Shown: in pieces, positions 1-12,524 of the stretch
Layout: every line of letters starts with the position of its first letter
Numbering within the stretch: the first letter of the stretch is position 1
NCBI GenBank assembly: GCA_958496175.1
Contig: OY292278.1
Coordinates: 12,152,001 to 12,216,000, forward strand
DNA from: Sisyra terminalis
Taxonomy: Eukaryota; Arthropoda; Insecta; Neuroptera; Sisyridae
Direction of reading: 5' to 3'
Length of the DNA stretch: 64,000 nt
Translations under genes and position numbers: made by a program
Notes under the pieces: generated by a model
The model's input: only the letters and a program-made list of their open reading frames with translations
The model's database searches: none
What the model was told of the DNA's origin: nothing

Positions 1-3000
1 TGATGCCCGCATTAATTGTAACGCATTAGTGCACACGACTGAAATATGTAATTATAAGTATAAGATCTATTTAGTGCAATTGGATAAATGTTTGTTAGTC
101 AATTTGTTAGGAAAAAAAATCTACAATTTCTGGACACTGAATTGATTTAGAATGAATTGTATAAAAATGCTAACATTATAATAATGATTGTATGGAGCAA
201 TGTTGCGGGAATAAGTGCATGACAATATTATAAATTTGTTAAATCACACCAGAGCTATTATTGTGTTATTTTATTCACTTGATACAATTAGATAATAGCG
301 ACATTTCATTGATGATGGATGTACTTGATGGATTCAAACATGTGCTCTGCGATTAATAATCCTCTCGGTGAAGTTACTGACAGTTTTTCATACTCTTATA
401 AGTCTTCGTTATACTTGTGACCACAATTAGATTAATATTCACAATTTACTGTAATTTCTGGTAACCGTTTATTAAGGATAGACAGACAACCATTGTCTTC
501 AACTATTGCTATTGGTTTTGTATGAGCTGTTTCTTTTGAAAGTGGTGTAATATCATTCTTATGTTAATTTCGATATTTAAAGGTTTCTACTAATTTTTTG
601 CTCAAAAATAGACTTACACCACTTTGAAACAAAACGACTCATGGATCATTCCATATGGACTCCATTAATAACACCAATTTTTAAAATTTTTGATATTTTA
701 CATAAATATTTTTATATCTATCTACTTTAATCCTTTTTTTGCGAAGGTAGCAATGAGATTATAACAAATTCTACCCTTGGCAGAAGCAATTATGAAAATT
801 AAAGAGATTGAAGTTGCAGGTAGTAAATAGTTTTGCAATTTAGTTGAACAGTAAAAATACTTTAAAATAGAAAATATGTAAGCCAATATAAAATTAGTTG
901 AGACCATAAAGTAAATAAATACACCAAACGATAAGAAAAATCGAACGATAAGTGAAAATTTATAACTTCATCAATCGAATTTGCAAAATGAAAAATTCAT
1001 TAAAACATCAAACATTATACTTTCCAGCCATTGTCTGCTGGTCATTAAAATAAATTAAGTTTTAATTAAATGAAATTAAATTTAAATTGGTATCTGCTTC
1101 TTCTTCATTCCCAGCAGTTGGGTATGAGTTATAAAGGTAGTGTTGGAGAAAGAAAATTAAAAGCTTACTTACTGTTGCTTTGTTGATATGTTCCAAATGG
1201 TTCCCGATTGATATTCAACAATAAAATGTATAGAACAGTGTTTAATATATAAAATCTTAACGATTGGTTGATGCTTGATCGATGGATGATTAAAAACTGA
1301 TTAAAGATAATGCGGTTTGATGCGTTTTTTAACAAAACACCTGTATACGTCATATATGTAAATAATCCGGCCACAGGTGTATAGAATGTTCAAATTGGTA
1401 ATGGAAACTCTTGTGTTTGAGTTCACTCTACTATTTGATTTACTTGTAAAACCACAATTAAAAATTATCACATATTTTCTGCAATATTCCCTTGCAGATT
1501 TTATGTTGTGTAGGGAATTGGGGGGAGGTATGGAGGTTGATAAAAATTTCATGTTCTACTATTTTCTACTTGTTTAAGGACGGATAGGTATTACTGTTAC
1601 CTATGAGATCTTGTGCGTGTTGTGGCTTTGGTTTTTTTTTTTATCTAATATTTCTAGTATTTATTGAGATTTGAGATCTGGTTGATATTTCTTGTTATGC
1701 AATAGTATTTCAATATTTTTCAAGCATTTCTTCCTTGAAAAAAGTTTTATAAACGAGATGATGAGGTTTAATTAGCATTGAAATTAAGCAAAAGAACTTG
1801 TTTAAGATGATATCGAGTACTTTTTCTTTGTATTATTCGAAAAATTAAGACACAACAGGATTCCAAGGTTCTTAGCTAAAGTCCGCAAAAAAGGATTTTG
1901 GTTTTGCGAAAATCAAGTTGGAGAAAAAATAATAAGTTTTGGTAAAAGTTTGTATCTTGATTCTATCTATTTTATTATAACAAAAAGGGATTAATTTGCA
2001 AAACATAATATTATAATATGAAAAAACACTAGGGTGCTAAGTGGAGCCTCAAGTGTTTTTAAGCCATCGAACCTCTCTATATTTCATATACTTATTGAAG
2101 AGTCGCAAATAAATATAGATTAAAGAATACTAGAAATTCTCCATTAAATTTTGTACCAAAATTTTCTTATAAAATTATGATGGGTCCCCTTATTTTCCAC
2201 TTAGTAAGGTCATATAAGGTCATAAAATACTTAACAAAACTGGTTAGTTTTATTTTTTTTTCGAAAAAATAACTAACACAGAAAATTTTTTCTTTGCAAT
2301 GTCGCTAAAGTTTTCATTGACTGAGTTTCTAATTAAAACGAATTCTAGAATTAAATCATTGATGAATTTGGCTAGAATTCAGCCAAGTTTAAGGGTCGTT
2401 TTTTGCTTATATGGTATCCCATTAACGATAGGGATGATCTGAAGTAGAATGCTCTTTTTCTAAGAATAACTATAGAAATTAAATGAGATTTAATAACACC
2501 TTAATTCTATCATTAAAAACGAAAAAGCAATTTTTAAGTGCGAAGAAATATTGTAAGGGATATTTTTAATGAATATTGATTGATTAGCATAGTACTATAC
2601 TATAGAGTACTGTAGAAAGTTTGGATATGGTAGAAGATTTATCCTTTGGAAAACTAGGGAAATTTAAAACAATTTAATTTTAGTGTTTTACGTAAGATTA
2701 TCAATGTTATTCTGACTACTCAGATACGTTCCTTTCTTCAATACGGCAAATATTTAATATTGACTGCATTTTTATGTATAGGCAACTAGGTATTATTAAC
2801 TGCTATGTGGTTTCCTGTATAGGCGTTTTTGATCTTAGGTTGTTATTGTTTTTTAGCGAAAGAAAATTAGTTTTTATAAATGTTTAGCAGTATTGTCCTA
2901 TGAAACATAGTGATTGACTAATATTGAAAATTCAGACTCAATTTTCTTTGAATAAGTTTCTTCTATTTGAAATTGTTTTGTAGATTAAACTTCGACCATT

Positions 3001-3238
3001 AATATAGAATTATATAATCACTTGTAAGTTATCTTTTACTTAATTTTACGATAAAATGTCTAATACCATTTGAATAAGGATAAGGATTTGGATAGGCAAC
3101 ACGAAAATGATGCTTGAGGCTCAAAGAATACAATAATATAGACAGGAGTTGTATTTGAATTTTAAATTTAATTATTTTTTAATGATTTTACATAAATATA
3201 AATTGTGTAAAGTATAATATTTAAATAAGTAACATAAT
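1..3238. other. AT-rich intergenic DNA, no gene recognised
   Basis: All short open frames in this stretch are below about 85 codons and lack splice-site or family support, so no gene is called. It lies downstream of the Vps51 stop codon. Two ATTAAA hexamers on the minus strand (plus positions 3166-3171 and 3177-3182) lie about 60-70 bp past that stop and could serve as its poly(A) signals; this is inference only. Confidence 0.6.
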
Positions 3239-6200
3239 CTATCCTCGTTCGCAAATAATTTCCACAACACTTGGTTCCATTGATACCGGCTCAAGACATC
3301 GATGTGTAGCAGATCCTAATATTTCATCAAGAAGAAAATGAACCAAACTAAAATACATACATAATGAATTATTGAAAATATTTTTTTGGATTCATTGCAA
3401 TAAAGTCATACTTTTCATCAGCAACAAATCGCCACAAGTACATTTGCAAATAATGTGTATCTACTTGAATTTGTTGTAATCCATACTTGCTAAAAGTTTT
3501 CAATCTAACGCACTCCAAAAATGTCTACAAACATAAAAATTCAAATCATAAAATCCTTTCCATTGCAATTTTTCGATTACCTTAAGACTAATTTTGATAA
3601 TTCCGGTTAAAATTGAATTTTTTGTAAAATCAACCGATGAGAATATTTCAATTTTTTCCGAAAAGACTTTGAATATATTTGACACAATACTGGAATCCAA
3701 ATGACTGGGGGTGTATGTGGACCGATTGTATCTATATTGTCTTGAAATACTTGCACTAAAAAAATAAAAAAAAAAATAGAAGTTTCAGTAGTCAGTTGAC
3801 TTTACTGTTGAAATACCTATGAGTTCTTCGGCTAGAATCACTACTACGTTCCGTTCGAGAACCATCCTCAAATAAAATAGCCACTGTTGTATCAATTGTG
3901 GTTATATCTTCAACGACTCGTTTCATTACAGCTCGTACAGTTCGTGGTTCGATTGTATGTAACCAATCTCGAGTTTCAACACTCTTTCGTAACATCTAGC
4001 AAAAATTACAGATTGAAAATTCAACAATTTCTTTATGTAATTCTCATATTTACCTGTGATATATTCAATCCTTGCATTCTTACATAATAGTTTAGTAGCT
4101 GTTGCGCGGATTCTTGTAAATTTTTATGGATCTCAGATTCTGGTGTTAACACATTCGACTTTTGGCTATCAATTTCAAACCACTCATCAGTTTGGGTTAA
4201 CTAAAATAAAGTAACATCCTTATCAAAACTCTATTGAAATAGGAAAAATTACGTAAGACAAAGTAGCCATAAAAATCGAATCCAAGAATAGTTAGAAGTA
4301 ATTTTTAAAATTGTCTCAATTCTCGGTTGTTAATTTTCTTTTAGGGGTCATCCATAAATTACATCATCCGAAATTTGGTTGATTTTCGTGCATTTTACAC
4401 CTGGCATTTCATTGAAAAACATTTTTACTAACTCAATCGTTTCTTTTTAGTATGCCATAATATATGAACGACCCTTAACGCTTACTCTTTAATTCATTCA
4501 CTAACCAAATAATGAACACTAGTGTTTTGAAATTCAAGACACATTTTCGACAATAATAGCAACAATGTTGGCGGACATTTTGGATCACCTCCCTTTTGAT
4601 TATCACAGAATCCTCGAGCTGTTGCTGTTATATGATGCATAAAACCAACGACCAGTTCTTCTCGAACACTATCAACACAAAACGTGTTTCTAAAATGCGG
4701 TTTTAAACTAAACGAAATATCTGGCTGAATGAAAACCTAAAGAGTAACATAAAAATTGAATTGAAAAATCATTGCAACTAATTGACGATTATGCCTGACC
4801 ATTAGATCTTGAAGAACTCCTTTGACTTTCTCAACATTCGTTAAAATTAAAGTTGTTAAAAGCTCTGATAGATTATTGGAGGGATCATTTTTGTCGTTGA
4901 TTAATTTGGGCGCAGCTAGAGCTTGACGTACTCTAGTTAAGGCATCGCTGAAATGAGCTTTTAAGGCTTGCATGTGAGCTTTGCATTGTTTGCGGGCTGC
5001 ATTAACTATAATGTCTGAATATGAACTAAAAGTATATTGTAATTATTAATTTACATAAACGGCTAAAAATGAGTTAGTATGGCAAAAATTTCTTCAAACG
5101 ATTTATAGGTTGCATAAATTTAAATATGTAAACAATTTTTAAGATCTTTCAGATTTTTCAATCTTTCAATTCAGGAAACTAAATTTTTTCGATCCATTGA
5201 ATTATTGTGTATAAGTAATAACTATATTGCTTTCTCCTAAGCGCAAATGAATAAATAAATAGAAGTTAAGAAAATAGTTTATCAATGAGACATTTGTTAA
5301 ATCAATCACAAATTCAGAATAAGTCCACGAGAAAAACGTTTCAATATCATAATTAAGCTTGTTGAAAGCATAAATCGATTGAAGATATTCTTACCATACG
5401 TATCTGTATTAAATTTTATTTACTCAGTAAAGTCCACTTCGGGACAAAAAGCCCCCATAGCTTGTAAACGACGATGAAACCTATCCAATGCTCGCACTAA
5501 AACGACCGTATCTCCCGTATCTTGCTCTAAATCCAATCTATTTTGTACAATCGAAAAATATTTCCTCATATTTTCCATCACAAAACTATTAAGTTTTTCA
5601 ATAGCTGATGCTTCAAAAGCTTTACTACAAAATCAAATATCTTAGATATGTTTTAACTGCATTTTTTTCTTACTTACTACAAGTAATAATGGTCATCACT
5701 TATTTTATTGATAAACATATCATTGTATGATGTAACCACCAAACACAAATCGCTTAAAAACTCCGAATTTCCCAAATCAACAAATTCAATAATATCCTTT
5801 TGTTCGCTCAAGTCTTGCAATAAAACCAATTGGTCACTTAGTCGATTTTCAGCACAGAACAAAAATTCGGTATATAACTTATCCGCCGGTTCTCCTAATT
5901 GCAGTAACAAATCAACGGTTTCGGCCAAATCTTTTGCAGTGGCTCTTGTACTTTTGAACTGGTCTCGAAGTTTTTGTTTCAATTCAACCAAAATAACATT
6001 ACAATCTTCTTTGATTCCTTTGAATGAGGACATGTTTCCGTACTGTTCTAGGACTCGTTGAGCATGCATATAGTCCTGGACGGCTTGAGAGTAGTTTTTC
6101 TCCTCAATTAGGCCTTTTAATTTGGCAGGTAGCTTAAATAGAAACTGTAATCGTCGTAGCAGCGAATGAATACCGGATAGTTTTGATATTTTCTGCCTTG

Positions 6201-6647
6201 TGTCCGATAAAGTGGAAGAAATTTGCTCTGAAAAGGCTGTTATTGAATCCATGTTTGATGCCAACAAATCCATTTCATCTTCCATTTTTTTGAAATCCAC
6301 TTTCATCTATAAATTTAATTAATAATATAAATATTTTTAAAGACTAAGTAGTGTTTAAAGATAATACTTTGCGAACTGTATCGGTTGCAGAAATGAATTT
6401 GTTGTAGTTTTCATATACTAATGTTTGCATGTCGGAATGTAAATTTTGGGTGTCTTTTACAACTTCACTTTCATGATCCATGATTTGCCTCAAACTGCAT
6501 TCCTTTATAAAGGGAAAAGAATATATTTAAAAACAAGAAAATCTGGTTAAATAATTTTACCTTTAATAATTGTTGAAGATACAATTCCGAATTGAAGTTC
6601 GGGCCATTTATGTCATAAGAATTTTGGTCCGTATCTGCCTCAGCCAT
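3239..6647 (-). CDS. Vps51: Vps51 (vacuolar protein sorting 51 homolog), 11 exons
   Basis: Vps51 is a shared subunit of the GARP and EARP complexes, which tether endosome-derived vesicles at the trans-Golgi and recycling endosomes and bind SNAREs. Exons read on the minus strand: 6561-6647, 6368-6502, 5678-6306, 5424-5624, 4800-5025, 4506-4736, 4054-4200, 3817-3995, 3581-3755, 3412-3524, 3239-3347. They sum to 2,232 nt, giving 743 aa and a TAG stop with every junction in phase, close to the family's usual size. The N-terminus ([18 protein letters not shown], from about residue 23) and the following helical region match the Vps51/EXO84/COG1-type N-terminal domain. Exon 3 carries the conserved [18 protein letters not shown] stretch, and the C-terminus ends [13 protein letters not shown]. 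The start is the first ATG in frame. Eight introns are 53-64 nt; two are longer (398 and 305 nt). The donor after exon 5 (GTCAGG) is weak but is the only one that keeps frame. No breaks were seen. Confidence 0.96.
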
Positions 6648-6800
6648 TATAATTATTAAAATTTAAATAATTTAAGAAAAAGGCAAGTTAAAGCTTTTTG
6701 TTTGACTGAAGTTTGACAGCTTTGACAGATGGACGATTTTGACGTTGAGCGGGCAATCAGGGCCCGTTCACTCAATGTTATAAAGAAGGGTACATATCTA
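6648..6800. promoter_or_regulatory. Vps51 upstream region with paired TTTGACAG and a divergent short ORF
   Basis: The 80 bp upstream of the Vps51 ATG holds two copies of TTTGACAG (6712-6719 and 6721-6728). A plus-strand ATG at 6729 immediately follows and opens MDDFDVERAIRARSLNVIKK, then runs to a stop after about 31 codons. A possible intron (GTACAT at 6790 to an AG at 6836-6837) follows, but splicing it gives an immediate stop in frame. A second open frame (about 28 codons, from 6839 to a TAA near 6922) lies just after, in another phase. This looks like a shared or bidirectional promoter; whether a divergent gene really starts here is unresolved. Confidence 0.3.
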
Positions 6801-6922
6801 TTGGTTCTAGTATTGATTTGGTAACTTTTTTATCTAGATTGATTTGTACTAGCACAAAACGGAAAGTTGAAGTTTATGGTTATGGTTCTGATCTTAAATT
6901 AAATCCTATTAAATCACTTAAG

Positions 6923-9125
6923 TAATTTTGTGATCGGTAATAATTTTGAAAGTATTATCTGAAAAATGAAAATAAATAAGAATGAACAAATTTCCATAAA
7001 AAAATACTTTATTGCTAAAGTTACACATAAAATACATAATCAAGTATATGGAATAAGTATGCCAATTAATTAATAATAATAAGAAGAATAGCTTTTTCTT
7101 CATCTTGTTTACATTTTACAATAATATTAACTTAAAACAATGATAAAATTAATAGCAAAAATACCAGACGAAGTGTCTTTTTCTTTTGCTGAAGAAAACA
7201 AAATACATAATGAAGTTATTTAATTATATTTAAATTAAAGTACAATTTATGATTCTGCTAACTTTAAAAAACGACCTCAACAGTGCAGCACTTAAAAACA
7301 ATTAAGGATTGTAAACAATAACAGTATTAAAGTTACTTATGTTATAATTATTACAAAATACACCTAAATCGTAAAATTACAATTACATACTTAATACAAT
7401 ATTATGTTACTTTAATCAAAGGACGTGTGCAAACATTTAAATATGAATTAATTACATACACCAATATAATTTACATTCTCAATAACATTATTCATATTGT
7501 ACGTACAGATCGTTATGAAATATAATAACAGAAGTTTCATTGCAGATATACCCTAGAACGGTTTAATTAGAGAATGTCTCTTTCCCAATTTTGCTATTTA
7601 TTGAAGGGTTAGATTTTTCGACCCGACAAAATAAGATAAACTAACGACAGAAAAGGTTTTTTTAACGCCAATAAAATATTTAGAACGGTTATATAAATTT
7701 TTCGTATAACAAAAAAAAATTATCGCCCGACAAAAGTGTATGTATATTAGACGGAAATGAACATTTTTTCATTAAAAAATCTGTATTGCGTTAAAATTTG
7801 GAAAAAAAATGCACTAAAATACCTTTTCTGGCGTTGTTAAGCATATTTTATCGTTGCATTAACATTTCTTTTTTTCGTTTGGACATTGCCGTTAATGAAT
7901 TCATAGTTGTGAATTTGTTCTATTAAATGTGTTATTTCTTATCGTATAAAAACTTTAAACATTTTGCACACAAGATTTGAAGAGAGGCATATAGGTTAAA
8001 TCATATTTTAATAAATAGCCAAGTATGATCCAAACTTTCATTTGCGACGATCATCAAGACATTTTTTCGCAAACATTTGTAAAATCCGCCATAACATTTA
8101 CTATCAATAACTACTGCACTAGGATAAATAGAGAACTACATGGCCTAAATAGAGGCCAACAACTAAATTCGAATGAAGTACCCCTGCTAAATGCAAGAAG
8201 CTATCATACCCGACACCAACGCAGAAGTCGGCATAAACCGTAATGGAAAATGTTTGCTTTATATCTTATTTTCAACGGCTATAGCATGTTGTGGTACCCA
8301 AAAGTACGTAATTAACAACAATATTAAGGATTACATAACAAATGGTTTTGAGTTATCTAAATTACATTAAATGTATTTTTCGGTATTTTTTCAACAAAGA
8401 AATTGTTTTGAGCATCTACTTTTTCTCTACTTCAATACTTGTTCGAAAGTATTAAACATTTTGTTGAAATTATTAATATTATAACGAAGAGAAATGTAAA
8501 TAATATTTCTTCGTTGTATCTATTTTATAAATTGTATACGTTTATTATGATCTTTACGTACTCTACAACTAACTCTACAATACCATTTACTTCCTATTTC
8601 TTTTCTTTAGTTTTCTCTCACAACTTTAAATGTGGATGCACTGTCACAGTAAATTAGTTAACATTGTATATTACTAGTACACTAACACTACGGTTAAGCT
8701 ATTCACATTATTTAATGAATAATTATGTATGTCTTAAGACTCAAATTCTTTCTTGATAACGTCGCGTTTCAACAGTCTTTGGCTTTTGTCATCAAGTAAT
8801 GAATATTGTGTAAATTAGAAAAAAAATTATACATAATTATTCATTCATTTATTAATTGTGTCGGAAATAATAAATAAACTATTATAAATGTTTACCTATT
8901 TAAGTAGATCATCAGCTATTTCGTTCTTTACTTTCTATACCTCTACATAAATACTAATAGTTTATCATACATACAAATAATTTTCTATCTTTCCGTAACA
9001 TATTCACATCCCAATACTAACACAACAGATATATAGCAAAAATTGGCAATTTAATAAAATTAAAATGTCAGTTGAAAGCGTCGGTGATTTCTAAAAAAAT
9101 AACAGATGTGTGCACTTCACACGTG
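6923..9125. other. AT-rich intergenic DNA, no gene recognised
   Basis: No coding segment could be supported. Open frames are short (for example the plus-strand frame at 8025-8243), lack recognisable motifs, and are of a length expected by chance in AT-rich DNA. Part of the right end may be 3' UTR of the minus-strand gene that stops at 9529. Confidence 0.55.
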
Positions 9126-9217
9126 GTGTAATTACACTGGTCAGTATGTCACATTTCGATATGTTCTGTGAACCGAACAATGATTCGGGGAAGGTGGATG
9201 AGTGACATACTCGTGTA
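9126..9217. other. Strong hairpin plus 12-bp palindrome, candidate structured RNA
   Basis: A perfect 12-bp palindrome GTGTAATTACAC lies at 9126-9137. Overlapping it is a hairpin of about 85 nt. The inner stem pairs AGTATGTCAC (9143-9152) with GTGACATACT (9202-9211). An outer stem pairs TACAC (9133-9137) with GTGTA (9213-9217). The apical region contains CCGAA pairing with TTCGG around a six-base loop. The size resembles an animal pre-miRNA, but the middle of the stem pairs poorly and no known mature miRNA sequence was recognised. It lies about 310 bp past the stop of the minus-strand coiled-coil gene, so it could also be a 3' UTR element. Confidence 0.35.
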
Positions 9218-9528
9218 GCTATCCCTTAATTTTCAATTATTGCGGTTTTAACACTATTTCGAAAATATGTGATGATCAACTTAATATTTTATATTATCTT
9301 AAATGTTGTCTTTAGTTAAATGTTTAACTTTTTTACAAAGAAAAGAATATTATCGGACAAGGAACTTCTATCACTTATCATTTTTAACGTATACCATTAT
9401 CTATAGCAAAAATATAGCTACTTTGTTACCTATTCGTTTTTACAATTCACCTTCAATGTCCGACAATTGTATCTGCGTTGATAAGAGTTCTTCATCTTCT
9501 CCGTAGCCGTCACAAATTTTTGGTTTGA

Positions 9529-10005
9529 CTATTTCTCAACAATGAATTCCTCTGAATATTCCTCTGCAACCGAAATGATAAAAAGATTATATAACGCATA
9601 GAAGATTAAACAACGCCATTAAAATATGCAACAGGGAAACCAAGTACCGCATACCTCTACTATTCGCGTTATCTTTCTTTCTTTTTGTCATTTGATGCAA
9701 TATTATTTGGCGTAGTAAAAGGGGAAAATTATATTCTTTAAATATGTTTTTAAGTATGTCTACTTTGTTATTGCAATTTGTACACCTGGCTTTTGAATTG
9801 GTTTTGTTTACCTTAATATACTCCTTCCTTAAAACATGATAATTATTACGACATTTCTTCACTTCCTCCAACAATTCTTCTTTGGTTTTTTCGTTTTGCT
9901 GTGTGACTTCGTCGGGTAGATTCTGTGCGTCAAAAAAATCATCACCAATAGACGGAATGTCAGGAACAACAGCTCCGGATTTTGGTTCAGCTTCAATAGC
10001 GGCCA
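9529..10005 (-). CDS. Two terminal exons of a coiled-coil protein, possibly the C-terminus of the THAP gene
   Basis: Exon 9655-10005 is preceded by a TTACAG acceptor and ends in a good donor (G|GTATGC). The last exon is 9529-9563, after TTGCAG, and the junction restores frame to give EEYSEEFIVEK and a TAG stop. The protein segment starts VAAIEAEPKSGAVVPD and is acidic. It has a lysine/glutamate-rich probable coiled coil (around KTKEELLEEVKKC), then a CTNC pair and a basic KRKK. The splice phase matches the donor of the THAP exon at 12909-13128, in the frame that encodes the end of the THAP fold. Small THAP proteins commonly have a C-terminal coiled coil, so one gene split by an intron of about 2.9 kb is plausible. 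An in-frame TGA just before that donor argues against it, unless the gene is disrupted. An ATG upstream of the acceptor (10016-10018) could also serve as a start. Confidence 0.55.
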
Positions 10006-10018
10006 CTGTAAGTTGCAT

Positions 10019-10258
10019 ATTGTTTCGTGAATAAATTTAAAGTAAAATTGAGAAACTTATGTAATACCTAAGTTAGAAACATGGAAATGAAAACAATATC
10101 AATGTAACAAAAAATTTATTGAAGAAAATAAAAGTCAAGTGCAGTTCGTTTGGAAACAAAAATCATCCGTTTGATGCATATCGACTATTACAGGTGCTTT
10201 TGAGCAAATTTATATTTCTAAACTTTGTTTATGTTCTCTATTTTTCATAAACTAATAT
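10019..10258. other. Intergenic or intronic AT-rich DNA
   Basis: Nothing recognisable. If the THAP exon and the coiled-coil exon belong to one gene, this is intron. Confidence 0.4.
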
Positions 10259-10648
10259 TAGAGTGTCCCAAAAAAAAATCCTTTTTTTTTTTTGAAAGCA
10301 CACCGTCTCATTTTACATGAATGTTATTAAAACAATTGGAAATTAATTTCTTATGTACCTAGAATAGTTGCAACTGATTGCAACCTGTGCATAGAATAAT
10401 ACTAAAAAGCAAAGGCGCGCGGAAGCAAACGTATAGTGGGCTTTTTTGCTTATTTTTTTACGTGAAAGTATTATTGTCATTCAGTAAACATCATGGTGAA
10501 AATACGCACTTCTAAAATGGGAATATTTCTAATACGAAAAATTAATGTTCCAAGTGGAAGAAAATATACCAAAGAAATGTGTAATGGTCTTATGTCGGTC
10601 AGAAACATAATTCGCATGGGCTCCTTCAAATATGTTCGCTGCCCCTAA
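10259..10648 (+). mobile_element. Decayed Tc1/mariner-like element, N-terminal fragment
   Basis: A short terminal-repeat-like start (GAGTGTCCC followed by an A run, about 10260-10278) lies about 230 bp before an ATG at 10493. This opens a 51-codon frame beginning MVKIRTSKMGIFLIRKINVP and continuing through SVRNIIRMGSFKYV to a TAA at 10646-10648. The basic start, followed by a segment resembling the second helix of an HTH ('..SRNTV..'), recalls the N-terminus of Tc1/mariner-type transposases. No catalytic domain and no matching right end were found, so it would be a dead fragment. The assignment rests on resemblance by eye and is weak. Confidence 0.3.
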
Positions 10649-11109
10649 CAAAATTTATGTGATTTTCGTAAAATTTTGGAGCAACAGCAAGAAAACATAA
10701 TTTAATTAGGAAAAGGATATAAACTCAACATTTAAATGCAATTTCAAAAATATTTAATCTATAAATGTTGTATTAAAAAACTTTACATACAAATTACACA
10801 TATAATTACCCATTGTTACTGAAATTTAAATAATGAAGTATGAAAATATAAAAATGCTCGTACGGGAACTTATAAAGCGCAGCGACGAGATTCTAATACA
10901 ACAATAACATGTTATTCGTACTTCGACAACACGTATTTATCGCTTCGTTAGCTTTGCTTAGCATCACAGCGACAACACAAAGAAGAGTAATCAACGTTTC
11001 AACAAGCCAAACTGTTACGGCCCCGACAAAGACCGACATATACACATTCGCAGTATGTTTCTGTTTAGCACATTGAAATCCCATATTTCCTATCTCTTTT
11101 TCTCTCATT

Positions 11110-11690
11110 AAAAAAACGCTTGACGGAGAAAGGTTTTTACCATGCGCATCCGTCCTGCTCTTAAATCTTTCTTCGGCGCTGCACCATCCTATACAACGCA
11201 CACAAGGAATTATCACACAGGGTTTACCCGTCCAACATTTTACGTATAAAAGCATATAGTAATACGTCGACGAAAAATTATTCTAAGTCCAAAAATGTTA
11301 AAATTGTTCGTTCTCTCTTCAACTCAGCCCCCAGAGGTCGGATTCTTTACATTCTCAATAACTCAACAATGCTAGTATTACAATTCCAGCACGTCATTAA
11401 TAATGTTAAGAATCCTATGTCGACCAACAATTGAATTTGAGAGGGGAGAAAACCAAGAACGAACAGCTTCGAAGCAGAGAATTAGAAGCGATTGAACATA
11501 TTTGACTTTAGAACAGTTTTCTTATCTCATGTTATTATATATGCGATTTACGTAAGTATTGGATACGTAAACTCTGTATGATAATTCTTTGTGTGCGTTG
11601 TATAGGATGATGTAGCGCCGAAGAAAGATTTAAGAGCAGGACGGCATAGAAAAAAGCAATAAAACTTTTTCTCGTAGGTCGTTAAAATTA
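11110..11690. repeat. Long imperfect inverted repeat (foldback element)
   Basis: The two halves are reverse complements of each other. The best-conserved arms are 11150-11213 and 11580-11644; over about 60 bp they differ at only a few positions (shared core GTGCGTTGTATAGGATG, then GCGCCGAAGAAAGATTT). Weaker complementarity extends outward (11111-11149 against 11645-11689) and inward toward the centre near 11390. The whole is consistent with a decayed palindromic foldback or MITE-like element of about 500-580 bp. A minus-strand open frame of 120 codons (10893-11255) runs through the left arm and is considered a by-product. Its transcript could form a long hairpin RNA. Confidence 0.7.
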
Positions 11691-12480
11691 TTTCTTATAA
11701 ATAAGATGTAATGACACTACTTACAAACATATTATATTAAATGATTTTATAGGGATAGGTTATTGTGTGAGAATGTTAAGAAATAAAAACGAAAAGGTGT
11801 TGTATTAAAGTAAAGGATACATTTTAGAATCGAATATAATGAGCGATTATTAGAATTAAAATGATATGTTCATCCTATCGGGAGACCGAGAATTGTTGTC
11901 AAGTTGGAACCCGACAACATTATAAAGTTTGAATAATATTTTTATGTAATAAAATATTTTATAACGAAATATTTTAAAAAATATATTTATATATTTTATT
12001 AATATATTTAGTAAAAGATTTTCTTTTATTTGCACTCCATTGTGGTGAGAAAAAAAATATTTTTATACCTCCACAGAAAAAAAGTTATTAATTTTTTAAA
12101 TTTTATAGCCACATGAATCCGCAATGAAATTGGTTTGTACCTCAAAAAAATAGAATATACGGTAGTTTTCCTAATTTAACAAAGAGGTAAGAAGATTAAA
12201 ATAAAATTTACAAAAATTGATATTACTATTGTTCAGAGCGAGTAGCAACGAAAAATTGTTCGGTATATTTTTATATGAACCAACACCTAAATTGCACTGT
12301 AATAGGATTTGTTTTCTGCTTCAGTAGAAAAAAAAACAGACGTTATACAATTCAACAATGGAATAAGTGCATTTACAAAATCGCTCATAACTTTTTTCAC
12401 TGAAAGTTAGAATATAATTTTTTTCAGTACAATCTTGTACGTGTCAAGGACCATCTATAGTCGTAAAAATTTTAGAAGAA
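11691..12480. other. AT-rich DNA without recognised features
   Basis: No coding potential or repeats beyond simple A/T runs were seen here. Confidence 0.5.
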
Positions 12481-12524
12481 CAAACAATGGGGATCTATCT
12501 ATTATCTCCCCAAACAATGGGGAG
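12481..12524. repeat. Short direct repeat with perfect 7-bp hairpin
   Basis: CAAACAATGGGGA occurs at 12481-12493 and again at 12511-12523, 30 bp apart. Overlapping the second copy, CTCCCCA (12506-12512) and TGGGGAG (12518-12524) form a perfect stem with a 5-nt loop. Function unknown. Confidence 0.6.

Noticed and set aside
1301..1577. Overlapping open frames on both strands near 1.3-1.6 kb
   Set aside because: Short, overlapping in opposite directions, no splice or family support; expected by chance in AT-rich DNA.
10893..11255. 120-codon minus-strand open frame
   Set aside because: It runs through the left arm of the foldback element, has no recognisable motif, and the matching arm on the right contains in-frame stops.
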